From NCBI GenBank assembly GCA_031277235.1, contig JAITMT010000391.1:1-11883 (forward strand): 11,883 nucleotides of DNA, read 5' to 3'. Positions within the stretch are counted from its first letter, which is position 1. Each line of letters opens with the position of its first letter. The notes below the pieces were generated by a model, which was given only the letters and a program-made list of their open reading frames with translations, was not told where the DNA came from and made no database searches. Positions 5,875-11,883 of the stretch are shown here, piece after piece. Both the position numbers and the translations under genes were made by a program. This stretch comes from Tannerella sp. Its GTDB lineage: Bacteria > Bacteroidota > Bacteroidia > Bacteroidales > Tannerellaceae.

Positions 5875-6312
5875 ATGAGAACAAATTTATTACTTTTAAC
5901 CCTGTCAATCTGCTGTATAACAGCGGTATCAGCGCAGAATACAACTTCAGAATATTCGAGGACAACCTCCAGGATTTCATATACCGTAACAGGAGAAACC
6001 GGATGGGAATATAAAGACAGCACATGGTGGCATAACGGAGTAGAAACCAACGAAACGCCCGACGAGTATGTTTTTTCTGAAGAACGTAGAACCATATCCG
6101 TCAAGAATGGCGTAGAAACCAGAGATTGCTATAAAACGACCATAACCGTAACTTCCACAATCAAAACGGACGAAGAAGGCTGGGTGTGGAAAGAAGGTAC
6201 ATGGTATTATGACGGTAAGAAAACCGATCAATCACCGAAACATTCCTATCTGTCAAAAACAACGCTACGCAGTCAGGAGAATATAGATTGTGAAGAGGAA
6301 AAGAAAGAATAA
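5875..6312 (+). CDS. Secreted protein with two tandem Trp-rich repeats, unknown function
   Basis: I do not recognise this 145-residue protein. Residues 1-20 are a signal peptide (hydrophobic core LLLLTLSICC, then AVSA before Gln21). The mature part is an internal duplication with a period near 59 residues: GWEYKDSTWWHNGVET (43-58) matches GWVWKEGTWYYDGKKT (102-117), each preceded by a Thr-rich beta-like run and followed by a single cysteine (Cys85 and Cys139). The consensus is GWxxKxxTWxxxGxxTxxxPxxxY. A short secreted protein with aromatic tandem units and many Thr/Ser could be a carbohydrate- or wall-contacting module, but that is speculation. It has its own -7 box, and the signal peptidase gene starts 6 bp later, indicating co-transcription. 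Like the NVEALA-like protein it is small, exported and Thr-rich, so it is a second possible acceptor for the locus's glycosyltransferase. Confidence 0.7.
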   Translation: MRTNLLLLTLSICCITAVSAQNTTSEYSRTTSRISYTVTGETGWEYKDSTWWHNGVETNETPDEYVFSEERRTISVKNGVETRDCYKTTITVTSTIKTDEEGWVWKEGTWYYDGKKTDQSPKHSYLSKTTLRSQENIDCEEEKKE

Positions 6313-6318
6313 TCCGGA

Positions 6319-7017
6319 ATGAAGATAAAAGTCAGCAAATTAACATTTTATTTGAAGTTTATTGCCGGATTGTTATGTTTTGCTGTGTTTATTCGCCTTT
6401 TTATCGGCGAGCCTTGCACCGTGCCGTCTGCAAGCATGCAGCCGACGATTATTGAAGGCGACAGACTCTGGATTGACAAGTTGACCTACGGTGCCCGGCT
6501 TCCACGCCGCTTTGCCGATATTCCGATTCTCAACATTTTTACCTGGATAAAACCTTTGCGCGAAGCCGATTTGCGGAATGACTGGGGTGAGAACAGGCTG
6601 AAAGGACGGCGATTGCCGCAAATCAACGACGTTGTGGTTTTTGAATCTCCCGAATATCCTAATCCACTATTGGTCAAGAGAATTTCAAAGATTAAAACAG
6701 TCGGAGATACGCTCCCCGTCAATACCGACAACTACGAAATGATGGAAAATCTGATTCGGAAAGAAGGAGATAACATCATCAGAAGAGTGGGAAAAATTTT
6801 CATAAACGGCAAGGCTGATTCCGTTTACAGGGTGAAACAGTCCTGTTATTTTATGACCGGTGACAAGACGGAAAACTCTCACGACAGCCGGAGTTTCGGA
6901 TATGTACCCTATTCCTCCGTCGTCGGAAAAGTAAATATTGTGATATATTCATTTGATAATCATAAAATTGTGCTTACAAATATCAGAATGAACCGGTTTT
7001 TTAAAAAGATCAATTAG
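6319..7017 (+). CDS. lepB: Signal peptidase I (S26 family), compact form
   Basis: Membrane-bound serine protease that removes signal peptides on the outer side of the cytoplasmic membrane. One N-terminal membrane segment (residues about 10-29) precedes the conserved boxes: VPSASMQPTI with nucleophile Ser39, EGDRLWIDKLTYG, VVVFESPEYPNPLLVKRISK with the general-base Lys120, and GDKTENSHDSRSFG (181-194). All catalytic positions are present, so it should be active. At 232 residues it is shorter than the main LepB of many Bacteroidetes, suggesting a second, locus-specific enzyme, though this needs the whole genome. It starts 6 bp after the Trp-repeat gene and closes the rightward gene set. Natural clients would be the exported small proteins of the same block (inference). 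The symbol lepB denotes the family and does not imply that it is the essential copy. Confidence 0.9.
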   Translation: MKIKVSKLTFYLKFIAGLLCFAVFIRLFIGEPCTVPSASMQPTIIEGDRLWIDKLTYGARLPRRFADIPILNIFTWIKPLREADLRNDWGENRLKGRRLPQINDVVVFESPEYPNPLLVKRISKIKTVGDTLPVNTDNYEMMENLIRKEGDNIIRRVGKIFINGKADSVYRVKQSCYFMTGDKTENSHDSRSFGYVPYSSVVGKVNIVIYSFDNHKIVLTNIRMNRFFKKIN

Positions 7018-7037
7018 ATTAAATCAAGCATGAAAGA

Positions 7038-7069
7038 TTTCAAATCCTCAAATTTTCAAATCCTCAAAT
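7038..7069. repeat. Exact 16-bp tandem duplication between convergent genes
   Basis: TTTCAAATCCTCAAAT occurs twice without spacing (7038-7053 and 7054-7069), filling most of the 51-bp gap between the signal peptidase and coaE stop codons and touching the coaE stop. It is imperfectly symmetric and makes no convincing G+C-rich terminator hairpin. It may be a short tandem repeat or a remnant of a dispersed repeat. Confidence 0.85.
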
Positions 7070-7644
7070 CAATTAATTATCTTAATAAACGTCTCTATCT
7101 GAGGGATTAGCGGCTGTATTCCATCGTTAATAATCACATAATCAGCCTTGTCCCGCTTCAGGGCGTCGGACATTTGCTGATTCATGCGCTTCATCACGTC
7201 TGCTTCAGAGAGATTGTCGCGTTCTACGACGCGCGTAAGACGCAGTTCTACAGGCGCATAGACCATCAACACCACATCAACTTCGCTATCGAAACCCGAT
7301 TCATACAAAATCGCCGATTCAAGCGCGCACAGTTCCGTATGCTGATTTCTAACCCACTTTCTAAAATCCTTACTTACAACGGGATGTATAATTTTATTTA
7401 CTTTCGCCAGCAATTTTTCATCGTTGAAAATCAGCGAAGCCAGTTTCGGGCGGTCAAGCCTATTCCCGGTATAGATTTCATTTCCAAACAAATCCGTCAG
7501 TCTTTTCCGGATGTAGGGAGATTCGTTGGACAGTCTTTTTCCCTCACTGTCAGCCAGATATACAGGGACGTCATAAGCCGACAACAGCGCCGATACGACC
7601 GATTTTCCGCTTCCGATTCCGCCGGTAACCCCGATTTTTTTCAT
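7069..7644 (-). CDS. coaE: Dephospho-CoA kinase
   Basis: Catalyses the last step of coenzyme A synthesis, phosphorylating the 3'-hydroxyl of dephospho-CoA with ATP, in the cytoplasm. The 191-residue length is normal. The N-terminus carries the Walker A P-loop GGIGSGKS (8-15), followed by the substrate-side acidic motif ADSEGKRL with Asp32, IIHPVV in the CoA-binding domain, and VERDNLSEADVMKRM in the lid region. Its ATG overlaps the stop of ybbR by 4 bp (ATGA on the minus strand), showing translational coupling. It is the last gene of the leftward yajC-ybbR-coaE unit. Confidence 0.96.
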   Translation of the reverse strand: MKKIGVTGGIGSGKSVVSALLSAYDVPVYLADSEGKRLSNESPYIRKRLTDLFGNEIYTGNRLDRPKLASLIFNDEKLLAKVNKIIHPVVSKDFRKWVRNQHTELCALESAILYESGFDSEVDVVLMVYAPVELRLTRVVERDNLSEADVMKRMNQQMSDALKRDKADYVIINDGIQPLIPQIETFIKIIN

Positions 7645-8603
7645 GGGCTTGCCTGTTTGATGATAAATTCAACTTCCGACGGCGCAATTTTATAACTTGT
7701 CAGCCAGTCAGGCTTTTTGGTCAGTTGCAACGCCAATTTTCCGGTTAACAGATGATCCTGAAACGCCTGAAAGTGCATGTGTATTTCCAGCGATTCTTCC
7801 GTCAAATCCTTGAAATGGGAAATCGGTATATTGCAGACTATCTGCACGGTAGCCGGAAAAATCCGCAGCATATCGCCGTCGGGAACATCAATGCACAGCA
7901 CCGGCAACTGAAACGTTTTTTCAGTAAATTCTTCTATCGGAATAGTTATATGCACGGTTTCGGTATCGGTTCTGACGCCTTCGGGAAGGTCTAACTTCGT
8001 CGTAACCTCCTTGGTTTTGGAGGCGTTTTCGAGCGTTACGGGCTTGGTCCTCACCTCTTCCAGCGTTTCCAGTATTTTGCTTCCGGCGTAGAGCGTTACG
8101 GTCGGATGGTCAATTTTGATACTGTCGGAAATTTGAAATCCCTGCTTCGTATTCACCTTTAAATCAGGCGTTACCCGTACCGTCTTGCTGCTTAGTCGGT
8201 CATATTGAACCGTTATGTCGGATGGCTCGATGGAAACGATGGAGGTCGTGGAAATCAACTGCTTTTCCATGGCATTGCGCAACATCCGGACGTTGATAAT
8301 GACCGTCGAATCGGTTGCCGGAGAAACGTTCGCCAGGGAAATGTCAAGCGGCGAAAACCCTGATTTCCAGACATAATACATCAGGGTCGTACCTTTATCT
8401 TTCAGTACAAACCTGACCGTTTGCGGCGATTCTTCGGGAATCATCCATTCTTTCGGAACATTTCTCAGTTTAAGCGGGAGTTCTATTCTCCTTTCATAAT
8501 CTTGTTGCAGCGTTTGCAAAAACCAAAATCCGAACGACAACAGGAGGAAAGAAAGAAAAATCAAGACCTCTTTCCACTTTTGTTTACGCGGAAACTCGCC
8601 CAT
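7641..8603 (-). CDS. ybbR: YbbR-like domain protein
   Basis: A 320-residue single-pass membrane protein. A basic N-terminus (RKQKWK) is followed by one hydrophobic segment (residues about 13-30) and a long extracytoplasmic region of YbbR-type beta modules, recognisable from IELPLKLRNVPKEWMIPEE, VRVTPDLKV and IKIDHPTVTLYAGSKILE. In Firmicutes, YbbR (CdaR) regulates the c-di-AMP cyclase CdaA. In Bacteroidetes the homologue typically sits beside yajC and coaE, as here, and its role is less defined. It starts 18 bp after yajC and overlaps coaE by 4 bp, so the three are almost certainly one transcript. Confidence 0.88.
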   Translation of the reverse strand: MGEFPRKQKWKEVLIFLSFLLLSFGFWFLQTLQQDYERRIELPLKLRNVPKEWMIPEESPQTVRFVLKDKGTTLMYYVWKSGFSPLDISLANVSPATDSTVIINVRMLRNAMEKQLISTTSIVSIEPSDITVQYDRLSSKTVRVTPDLKVNTKQGFQISDSIKIDHPTVTLYAGSKILETLEEVRTKPVTLENASKTKEVTTKLDLPEGVRTDTETVHITIPIEEFTEKTFQLPVLCIDVPDGDMLRIFPATVQIVCNIPISHFKDLTEESLEIHMHFQAFQDHLLTGKLALQLTKKPDWLTSYKIAPSEVEFIIKQASP

Positions 8604-8621
8604 AAGCCCTAAAAGTCGCTT

Positions 8622-8939
8622 TTACTTCTGTTGTGCATTTGCCTCGGCTGAGCCGGCAAAAACGGAGGCTTTATCCACGCGAATACGCACTCCGTCAGAG
8701 ACTTCCACAAGCATTGTGGTCTCGTCAATTTCCTTGATTCTACCGTGTATGCCGCCGGCAAGAACGACTTTGTCGCCCGCTTTCATGGCTTCGCGCGCCC
8801 GCTGTATTTCTTTTTGCCGTTTCTGTTGGGGACGAATCATGAAAAAATAGAAAATAACGATCATGGCAGCCATCATAATCATAAAACTCATGCCGCCGCC
8901 ACCGCCAAGTCCGCCCTGTAAAATTACATTTAACATCAT
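8622..8939 (-). CDS. yajC: Preprotein translocase subunit YajC
   Basis: Small inner-membrane accessory protein of the Sec translocon that associates with SecDF. The 105 residues include a glycine-rich N-terminus (9-16), one membrane segment (about 17-35), the diagnostic FFMIRPQQKRQKE directly after it, and the cytoplasmic domain signature GDKVVLAGGIHGRIKEID followed by a hydrophobic strand. ATG at 8937-8939 lies about 35 bases after the predicted transcription start of a well-formed promoter. It is first in the yajC-ybbR-coaE unit. Confidence 0.96.
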   Translation of the reverse strand: MMLNVILQGGLGGGGGMSFMIMMAAMIVIFYFFMIRPQQKRQKEIQRAREAMKAGDKVVLAGGIHGRIKEIDETTMLVEVSDGVRIRVDKASVFAGSAEANAQQK

Positions 8940-8980
8940 ATTTTTAAAATTTAAGTTTTGACTCTGTCTGATTATTCATG

Positions 8981-9012
8981 CAAAGATACGGTTTTTTTTT
9001 CAAGACGGCAAA
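8981..9012 (-). promoter_or_regulatory. Promoter of yajC-ybbR-coaE
   Basis: On the minus strand TTTG (plus-strand CAAA, 9009-9012), a 20-bp spacer and TATCTTTG (plus-strand 8981-8988) fit the Bacteroidetes -33/-7 consensus exactly. The -33 box lies inside the last codons of nusB, so the unit is separately transcribed although nusB points the same way. The A-run in the spacer (plus-strand T-run 8992-9000) is consistent with a bent promoter. Confidence 0.8.
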
Positions 9013-9941
9013 ATATCCGTTTTGAGCAGTTTATTTTCCCGTTTCAACTCTTCGACAATCGAATCCAAAACGCCGTTCACAAACGTTCCGCTCTTGGGCG
9101 TACTGTAATATTTCGCTGCGTCAATATATTCGTTCAATGTTACGCTGACCGGAATCGTCGGAAAATTAAGGAGTTCGGCAACCGCCACTTGCATAATGAC
9201 AATGTCCATATTTGCCAAACGTTCTGATTCCCAGTTTTTTATATGCTTTTCTATCAGGGCGCGATATTCGTCGCCGCGCAAAAGCGACTGTCGAAACAGT
9301 TTCAACACAAACTCGTAATCGCTTTCATTGTTGAACATCGGCAACAGTTCATTCCGGCTGCCCTGATTCTGTTCGAACCGCTTAATCGTCTTAATCACAA
9401 ACGATTCGATAATATCAACGTCTTCATTCCAGTAAATACTTTTTTCTTCGAGATATTCCTCCACAAAAGCGTTGTTGCAAATCAACCGCCTGAAAACCAG
9501 ACGCCAGAACTCGCGGTCAACTTCGTAGGAATCCTCCTTGTTGGCAATGTATTCCGCATAAATGTCGGATTTCAGAATCAGGTCTAAAATCTTTTTAACG
9601 AAGTCCCTGTCTTCTGTCCAGAAAATGCCGTGCTCCTTGTTGTATTTCAAAAGCGACTCATTTACAGACATTTGTTTCGATAAACGATTATTGAGCAATC
9701 TGGTGTCGGGATTCATTTCTTCCGCCGAGGGTCGGAACTTGCTTTTTCGCGTATCAATCATACGCTCATACAGTTGCGTTACTTCTACCATCAACAGCAG
9801 GAGATAATGATACAGATCATAAGAGCGTCTAAGGCTTAGCATTAACTCATTTTCAGCAACACGGAGGTCGCCATTATCGGTTTGGTAGAAGGCAAACACG
9901 ATTTGCAACACTTTAATTCGGATTAAAATTCTATTAATCAT
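9000..9941 (-). CDS. nusB: Transcription antitermination factor NusB, long Bacteroidetes type
   Basis: RNA-binding antitermination factor acting with NusE (S10) on rRNA operons. The C-terminal 77 residues carry the NusB core: WESERLANMDIVIMQVAVAE, PTIPVSVTLNEYIDAAK and the hallmark GTFVNGVLDSIVEEL. The preceding ~235 residues are an extended N-terminal half typical of Bacteroidetes NusB, giving 313 residues. I chose the ATG at 9939-9941 (MINRILIRIKVLQIVFAFYQ) because that sequence is the usual N-terminus and a matching promoter lies just upstream. The same frame stays open to 10178, but those 79 extra codons would cross the promoter and run antisense into the toxin gene, and they look non-coding. 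Confidence 0.92.
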   Translation of the reverse strand: MINRILIRIKVLQIVFAFYQTDNGDLRVAENELMLSLRRSYDLYHYLLLLMVEVTQLYERMIDTRKSKFRPSAEEMNPDTRLLNNRLSKQMSVNESLLKYNKEHGIFWTEDRDFVKKILDLILKSDIYAEYIANKEDSYEVDREFWRLVFRRLICNNAFVEEYLEEKSIYWNEDVDIIESFVIKTIKRFEQNQGSRNELLPMFNNESDYEFVLKLFRQSLLRGDEYRALIEKHIKNWESERLANMDIVIMQVAVAELLNFPTIPVSVTLNEYIDAAKYYSTPKSGTFVNGVLDSIVEELKRENKLLKTDILPS

Positions 9942-9976
9942 TTGTTTAAAAGAACTACTATGATGAATAAACGGCG

Positions 9977-10008
9977 CGAAGGTACTACATAAATTCCGAT
10001 TCTTCAAA
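9977..10008 (-). promoter_or_regulatory. Probable nusB promoter
   Basis: On the minus strand TTTG (plus-strand CAAA, 10005-10008), a 20-bp spacer and TACCTTCG (plus-strand 9977-9984) match the -33/-7 pattern with one mismatch in the -7 box. Transcription would begin about 30 bases before the chosen ATG, supporting that start. A small inverted repeat (CTTCAA 10002-10007, TTGAAG 10015-10020) overlaps the -33 box. Confidence 0.6.
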
Positions 10009-10043
10009 TTTTCCTTGAAGTTCATAAAAAAATAATTGCAAAA

Positions 10044-10075
10044 TCTGCGAACAATTAAAAATATCATTATCTTTG
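10044..10075 (+). promoter_or_regulatory. Probable promoter of the toxin-antitoxin pair
   Basis: TATCTTTG (10068-10075) matches the -7 consensus exactly; TCTG at 10044-10047, 20 bp upstream, is one base off the -33 TTTG. The expected start near 10082 leaves only about 12 bases before the toxin ATG. It is back to back with the nusB promoter in the 152-bp intergenic region. Autoregulation by the HigA-like protein would be expected from the family, but no operator repeat is obvious. Confidence 0.6.
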
Positions 10076-10093
10076 CATTGAAAAAAACGCCGT

Positions 10094-10411
10094 ATGAATA
10101 TAAAGTTTGATAAAAAATACTTGTCCGAGTTGTATTACGAAGGGAAGTGTAGCGATAAAAGACACCGCTTTCAGCCACAAGTTGTTAAAAAATATCAACT
10201 GTGCGTAGAAACACTTGAAAACGTTCCGGGTATAGAATCACTTTATAAATACCGTTCGTTGAATTATGAAGTATTGAAAGGAGATAAAAAAGGAATATCT
10301 TCCATACGGATCAATCAACAATATCGGATAGAGTTCATAACGAGCCAGTTAGAAGATGAAACGGTTGTAACCGTATGTAATATTTTAGAATTGTCAAACC
10401 ATTATAAATAA
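10094..10411 (+). CDS. higB: HigB/RelE-superfamily toxin of a type II toxin-antitoxin pair
   Basis: A 105-residue protein of the HigB branch of the RelE/ParE superfamily, whose members are mostly ribosome-dependent mRNA endonucleases. The C-terminal half has the family pattern: KYRSLNYEVLKGDKKGISSI, then RINQQYRIEF (72-81), a beta-strand VVTVCNILEL (91-100) and the closing SNHYK, matching the usual -DYH-type tail. The basic RINxQYRI segment is the normal site of catalytic and rRNA-contact residues. It comes before its antitoxin, the HigBA order, with two bases between the genes. It stands alone between nusB and a ferredoxin gene, as expected for a mobile addiction cassette; no transposase or flanking repeat is visible. 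Confidence 0.88.
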   Translation: MNIKFDKKYLSELYYEGKCSDKRHRFQPQVVKKYQLCVETLENVPGIESLYKYRSLNYEVLKGDKKGISSIRINQQYRIEFITSQLEDETVVTVCNILELSNHYK

Positions 10412-10413
10412 AA

Positions 10414-10731
10414 ATGAATATGGGAAATTTAGGATATGGATTCCGCCCCGTACATCCGGGAGAATTATTGAAAGAGGAAATCAAATACAGAGGTATTTCA
10501 CAGCGCAAGATTGCATCTCAGATGGAAATGTCTTATTCCATAATCAATGAGATCTTGAATGGGCAGCGTCCGCTAACGGAAAACAGCGCTTTGATGTTTG
10601 AAGCTGCGCTTGGAGTAGAAGCAGATACGCTCATGCGTATGCAACTCAAATACAATATGCAATTAGCAAGAAAAGATAAAAAACTGGTTGACAAGTTTAA
10701 TAAAATCCGCAAACTTGTTGCCGTATTTTAA
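10414..10731 (+). CDS. higA: HigA-type antitoxin, HTH XRE family
   Basis: A 105-residue antitoxin and autorepressor. It shows the HigA signature: RPVHPGELLKEEI (11-23), a helix-turn-helix ISQRKIASQMEMSYSIINEI (28-47), NGQRPLTENSALMFEAALG (49-67) and the closing LMRMQLKYNMQLARKDKK (73-90). It would bind and neutralise the upstream toxin and repress the shared promoter. Two starts are possible, ATG 10414 or ATG 10420; the first lies two bases after the toxin stop. The gene ends 31 bases before a strong hairpin shared with the convergent ferredoxin gene. Confidence 0.92.
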   Translation: MNMGNLGYGFRPVHPGELLKEEIKYRGISQRKIASQMEMSYSIINEILNGQRPLTENSALMFEAALGVEADTLMRMQLKYNMQLARKDKKLVDKFNKIRKLVAVF

Positions 10732-10754
10732 ACATGGGAAACTTTTACTCCATG

Positions 10755-10800
10755 AAAAAAAATTGCAGAAACGTAAAATAATTTTGTCTCTGCAACTTTC
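10755..10800. terminator. Bidirectional intrinsic terminator between higA and the ferredoxin gene
   Basis: TTGCAGA (10763-10769) and TCTGCAA (10789-10795) form a 7-bp outer stem, and inner A-runs and T-runs (AAAA/TTTT) extend it. On the minus strand the stem is followed by eight U (plus-strand A-run 10755-10762), an ideal terminator for the ferredoxin transcript. On the plus strand the tail is the poorer CTTTCT, so termination of higBA is probably weaker. Confidence 0.8.
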
Positions 10801-10820
10801 TCATTCAAGTATTTAAACTT

Positions 10821-10988
10821 TCATTCCTGGTGAATCGCGTCTGTCGGACATACTTCCGCGCAAGAGCCGCAGTCCGTACATAGCTCAGGGTCAATATGAT
10901 AAATATCTCCTTCCGTAATGCAAGGTACGGGACACTCATCTATACAATTACCACAAGCGATGCAATCCTCATTAATTACATGTGCCAT
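10821..10988 (-). CDS. Small 2[4Fe-4S] bacterial-type ferredoxin
   Basis: A 55-residue electron carrier. Translating the minus strand from ATG 10986-10988 gives MAHVINEDCIACGNC and onward to a TGA at 10821-10823. Two complete CxxCxxCxxxCP cluster motifs are visible: Cys9, 12, 15, 19 and Cys37, 40, 43, 47, each last Cys followed by Pro. The halves are pseudo-symmetric, as in clostridial-type ferredoxins. An additional Cys23 is present. The protein would pass low-potential electrons in anaerobic metabolism, for example with pyruvate:ferredoxin oxidoreductase or hydrogenase; the partner is not shown here. It has its own upstream -7 box, a leader of about 80 bases with a small hairpin, and a strong terminator, so it is a single-gene unit. 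Confidence 0.95.
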   Translation of the reverse strand: MAHVINEDCIACGNCIDECPVPCITEGDIYHIDPELCTDCGSCAEVCPTDAIHQE

Positions 10989-11033
10989 AATATTCTCCTT
11001 TTTTTATTTAAATTAATACTTAATTACCATGGA

Positions 11034-11053
11034 ATAAGGTGCTTCCGCCTTAT
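11034..11053 (-). promoter_or_regulatory. Leader hairpin upstream of the ferredoxin gene
   Basis: ATAAGG (11034-11039) and CCTTAT (11048-11053) pair around an eight-base loop, within the predicted ~80-base ferredoxin leader and about 45 bases before its ATG. It is a short 6-bp stem without a U-run. It may stabilise the mRNA; a regulatory role is unproven. Confidence 0.4.
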
Positions 11054-11074
11054 CGAATCATAACAATTCGACCA

Positions 11075-11082
11075 CAAAGATA
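11075..11082 (-). promoter_or_regulatory. Probable -7 element for the ferredoxin gene
   Basis: On the minus strand the bases read TATCTTTG, an exact TAnnTTTG match, placing the start near 11068. No TTTG is seen at the -33 distance. A second match, TATTTTTG on the plus strand at 11088-11095, could serve the divergent PorT-like gene, but it too lacks a clear -33 partner. Confidence 0.5.
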
Positions 11083-11176
11083 CAACATATTTTTGATTTG
11101 TAAACATGCTTGCAGGATTTTTTTTTCATAACAATATATTTCCTTTTATTTCGTTATTGTAACATAAGAAAACAGG

Positions 11177-11883
11177 ATGGTGATTAGAAAAGTTGATTAC
11201 ATTATAGTATTGATTCTCATAGTCTTTCCGGTGTTTTCGCAGGAAAGAAAGGTTCAAAATCAGCCTTATGCGGATCATAAGTTGTATCATTGGGGCTTCC
11301 ACGTGGGGCTTCATTCGCAGGATTTGTTGCTGACGAACACCGGTATTGCAAGTCCCGACGGTACCGTTCTGTTTGCCGAAATTCCGAACTATTCGCCCGG
11401 ATTCAGCGTCGGCGTAATTGGCGATTTGTTCCTGAATCCCTATATGAATCTGCGATTTACGCCGACCATTCATTTTGGCGACAGGCTGCTGTTTTTCAAG
11501 GACATGGAAAACAACGAAGAAACGCGCGTCAGCGTGCGTTCCAATTACATGACCCTGCCGCTGGATTTGAAGATTTCCGCGATGCGGGTGAACAATTACC
11601 GTCCGTACGTAATCGGGGGCGTTTACGGTGCGCTGGACTTGGGACGGAAGAAAGGTTATCCCCTGTTAATGAAACAGTTGGATTATGGATTCGAGTTTGG
11701 ATTCGGCTGTAATATCTACATGCCCTTTTTCAAACTGGCGCCGGAAATCAAGTTTCAATTCGGTCTGCCCGATATCATGGAGCACGACCGCCCCGACCTG
11801 CTCAGCGAGGAGGATAAAATCTTCACCAATGCCTTATCCAAAGCGACAACCCGCATGGTTGTGATTACGTTTAATTTTGAATA
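11177..11883 (+). CDS. porT: PorT-like outer-membrane beta-barrel protein (stop codon cut by the window edge)
   Basis: Translation from ATG 11177-11179 runs open for 235 codons to GAA 11879-11881, followed by TA at the edge, so only the last base of a stop is probably missing. Residues 1-21 are a signal peptide (YIIVLILIVFPVFS before Gln22). The mature N-terminus has HKLYHWGFHVGLHSQD (34-49), matching the HFGFxLGxNxxD pattern of PorT, then alternating hydrophobic strands (YSPGFSVGVIGDLFLNPYMN, LRFTPTIHFGDRLLFF) and a terminal strand MVVITFNFE, typical of an outer-membrane beta-barrel. PorT in Porphyromonas gingivalis is needed for type IX secretion of gingipains, so the protein suggests a type IX system in this organism; general porin-family membership is safer than the exact name. 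It is divergent from the ferredoxin gene. Confidence 0.8.
   Translation, partial: MVIRKVDYIIVLILIVFPVFSQERKVQNQPYADHKLYHWGFHVGLHSQDLLLTNTGIASPDGTVLFAEIPNYSPGFSVGVIGDLFLNPYMNLRFTPTIHFGDRLLFFKDMENNEETRVSVRSNYMTLPLDLKISAMRVNNYRPYVIGGVYGALDLGRKKGYPLLMKQLDYGFEFGFGCNIYMPFFKLAPEIKFQFGLPDIMEHDRPDLLSEEDKIFTNALSKATTRMVVITFNFE

Noticed and set aside
9942..10178. N-terminal extension of the nusB frame by 79 codons
   Set aside because: It crosses the nusB promoter and runs antisense into the toxin gene. The composition (FCNYFFMNF and similar) looks non-coding, and MINRILIRIKVLQ is the normal NusB N-terminus.
1..11883. CRISPR array, tRNA or rRNA gene, insertion sequence
   Set aside because: No regularly spaced repeats, no cloverleaf with conserved tRNA bases, no rRNA segment and no transposase-like reading frame were found on either strand by eye.

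Overview
The window looks like chromosome of a Bacteroidota member, most likely order Bacteroidales. Reasons: several promoters fit the Bacteroides-type pattern (-33 TTTG, about 20 bp, -7 TAnnTTTG); the cluster nusB-yajC-ybbR-coaE is in the Bacteroidetes arrangement; nusB is of the long Bacteroidetes type; a PorT-like outer-membrane protein is present; and there is a pairing, seen in Bacteroidetes, of a small NVEALA-like exported protein with a 6-bladed beta-propeller lipoprotein. I cannot name the species.

Layout. (1) 1-649 is the C-terminal two thirds of a mannose-6-phosphate isomerase (manA). (2) 651-7017 is an accessory block, visibly A+T-rich in much of its left part. A leftward XRE-type regulator faces a rightward, closely packed gene set: a TMTC-like GT-C membrane glycosyltransferase without its TPR part, a small exported protein with two almost pure Ser/Thr tracts and four cysteines, a beta-propeller lipoprotein, a membrane-anchored CEEC thioredoxin-like protein, a DPM1/GtrB-like polyprenyl-phosphate glycosyltransferase, a secreted protein with two tandem Trp-rich repeats, and a compact signal peptidase I. 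The leader of this set carries a perfect 12-bp inverted repeat right after the -7 box, then a chain of stop-to-start mini-ORFs. (3) 7069-9941 is a leftward housekeeping block: nusB, then yajC-ybbR-coaE from its own promoter. (4) 10094-10731 is a HigB/HigA-type toxin-antitoxin pair, divergent from nusB. (5) 10821-10988 is a small 2[4Fe-4S] ferredoxin on the minus strand, too short for ordinary ORF cut-offs. It converges on higA across a shared bidirectional terminator. (6) 11177 to the window end is a PorT-like outer-membrane protein, missing only the last base of its stop codon.

How the accessory block may work (inference): the GT2 enzyme would load a sugar on undecaprenyl phosphate. The GT-C enzyme would move that sugar onto Ser/Thr in the periplasm, and the Thr-rich small protein beside it is an obvious candidate acceptor. 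The CEEC protein could handle the cysteines, the signal peptidase could process the exported partners, and the lipoprotein could dock or sense the product. If true, this is a compact dedicated O-glycosylation system for one mucin-like exported peptide. Every link between the genes rests on neighbourhood and composition, not on proof.
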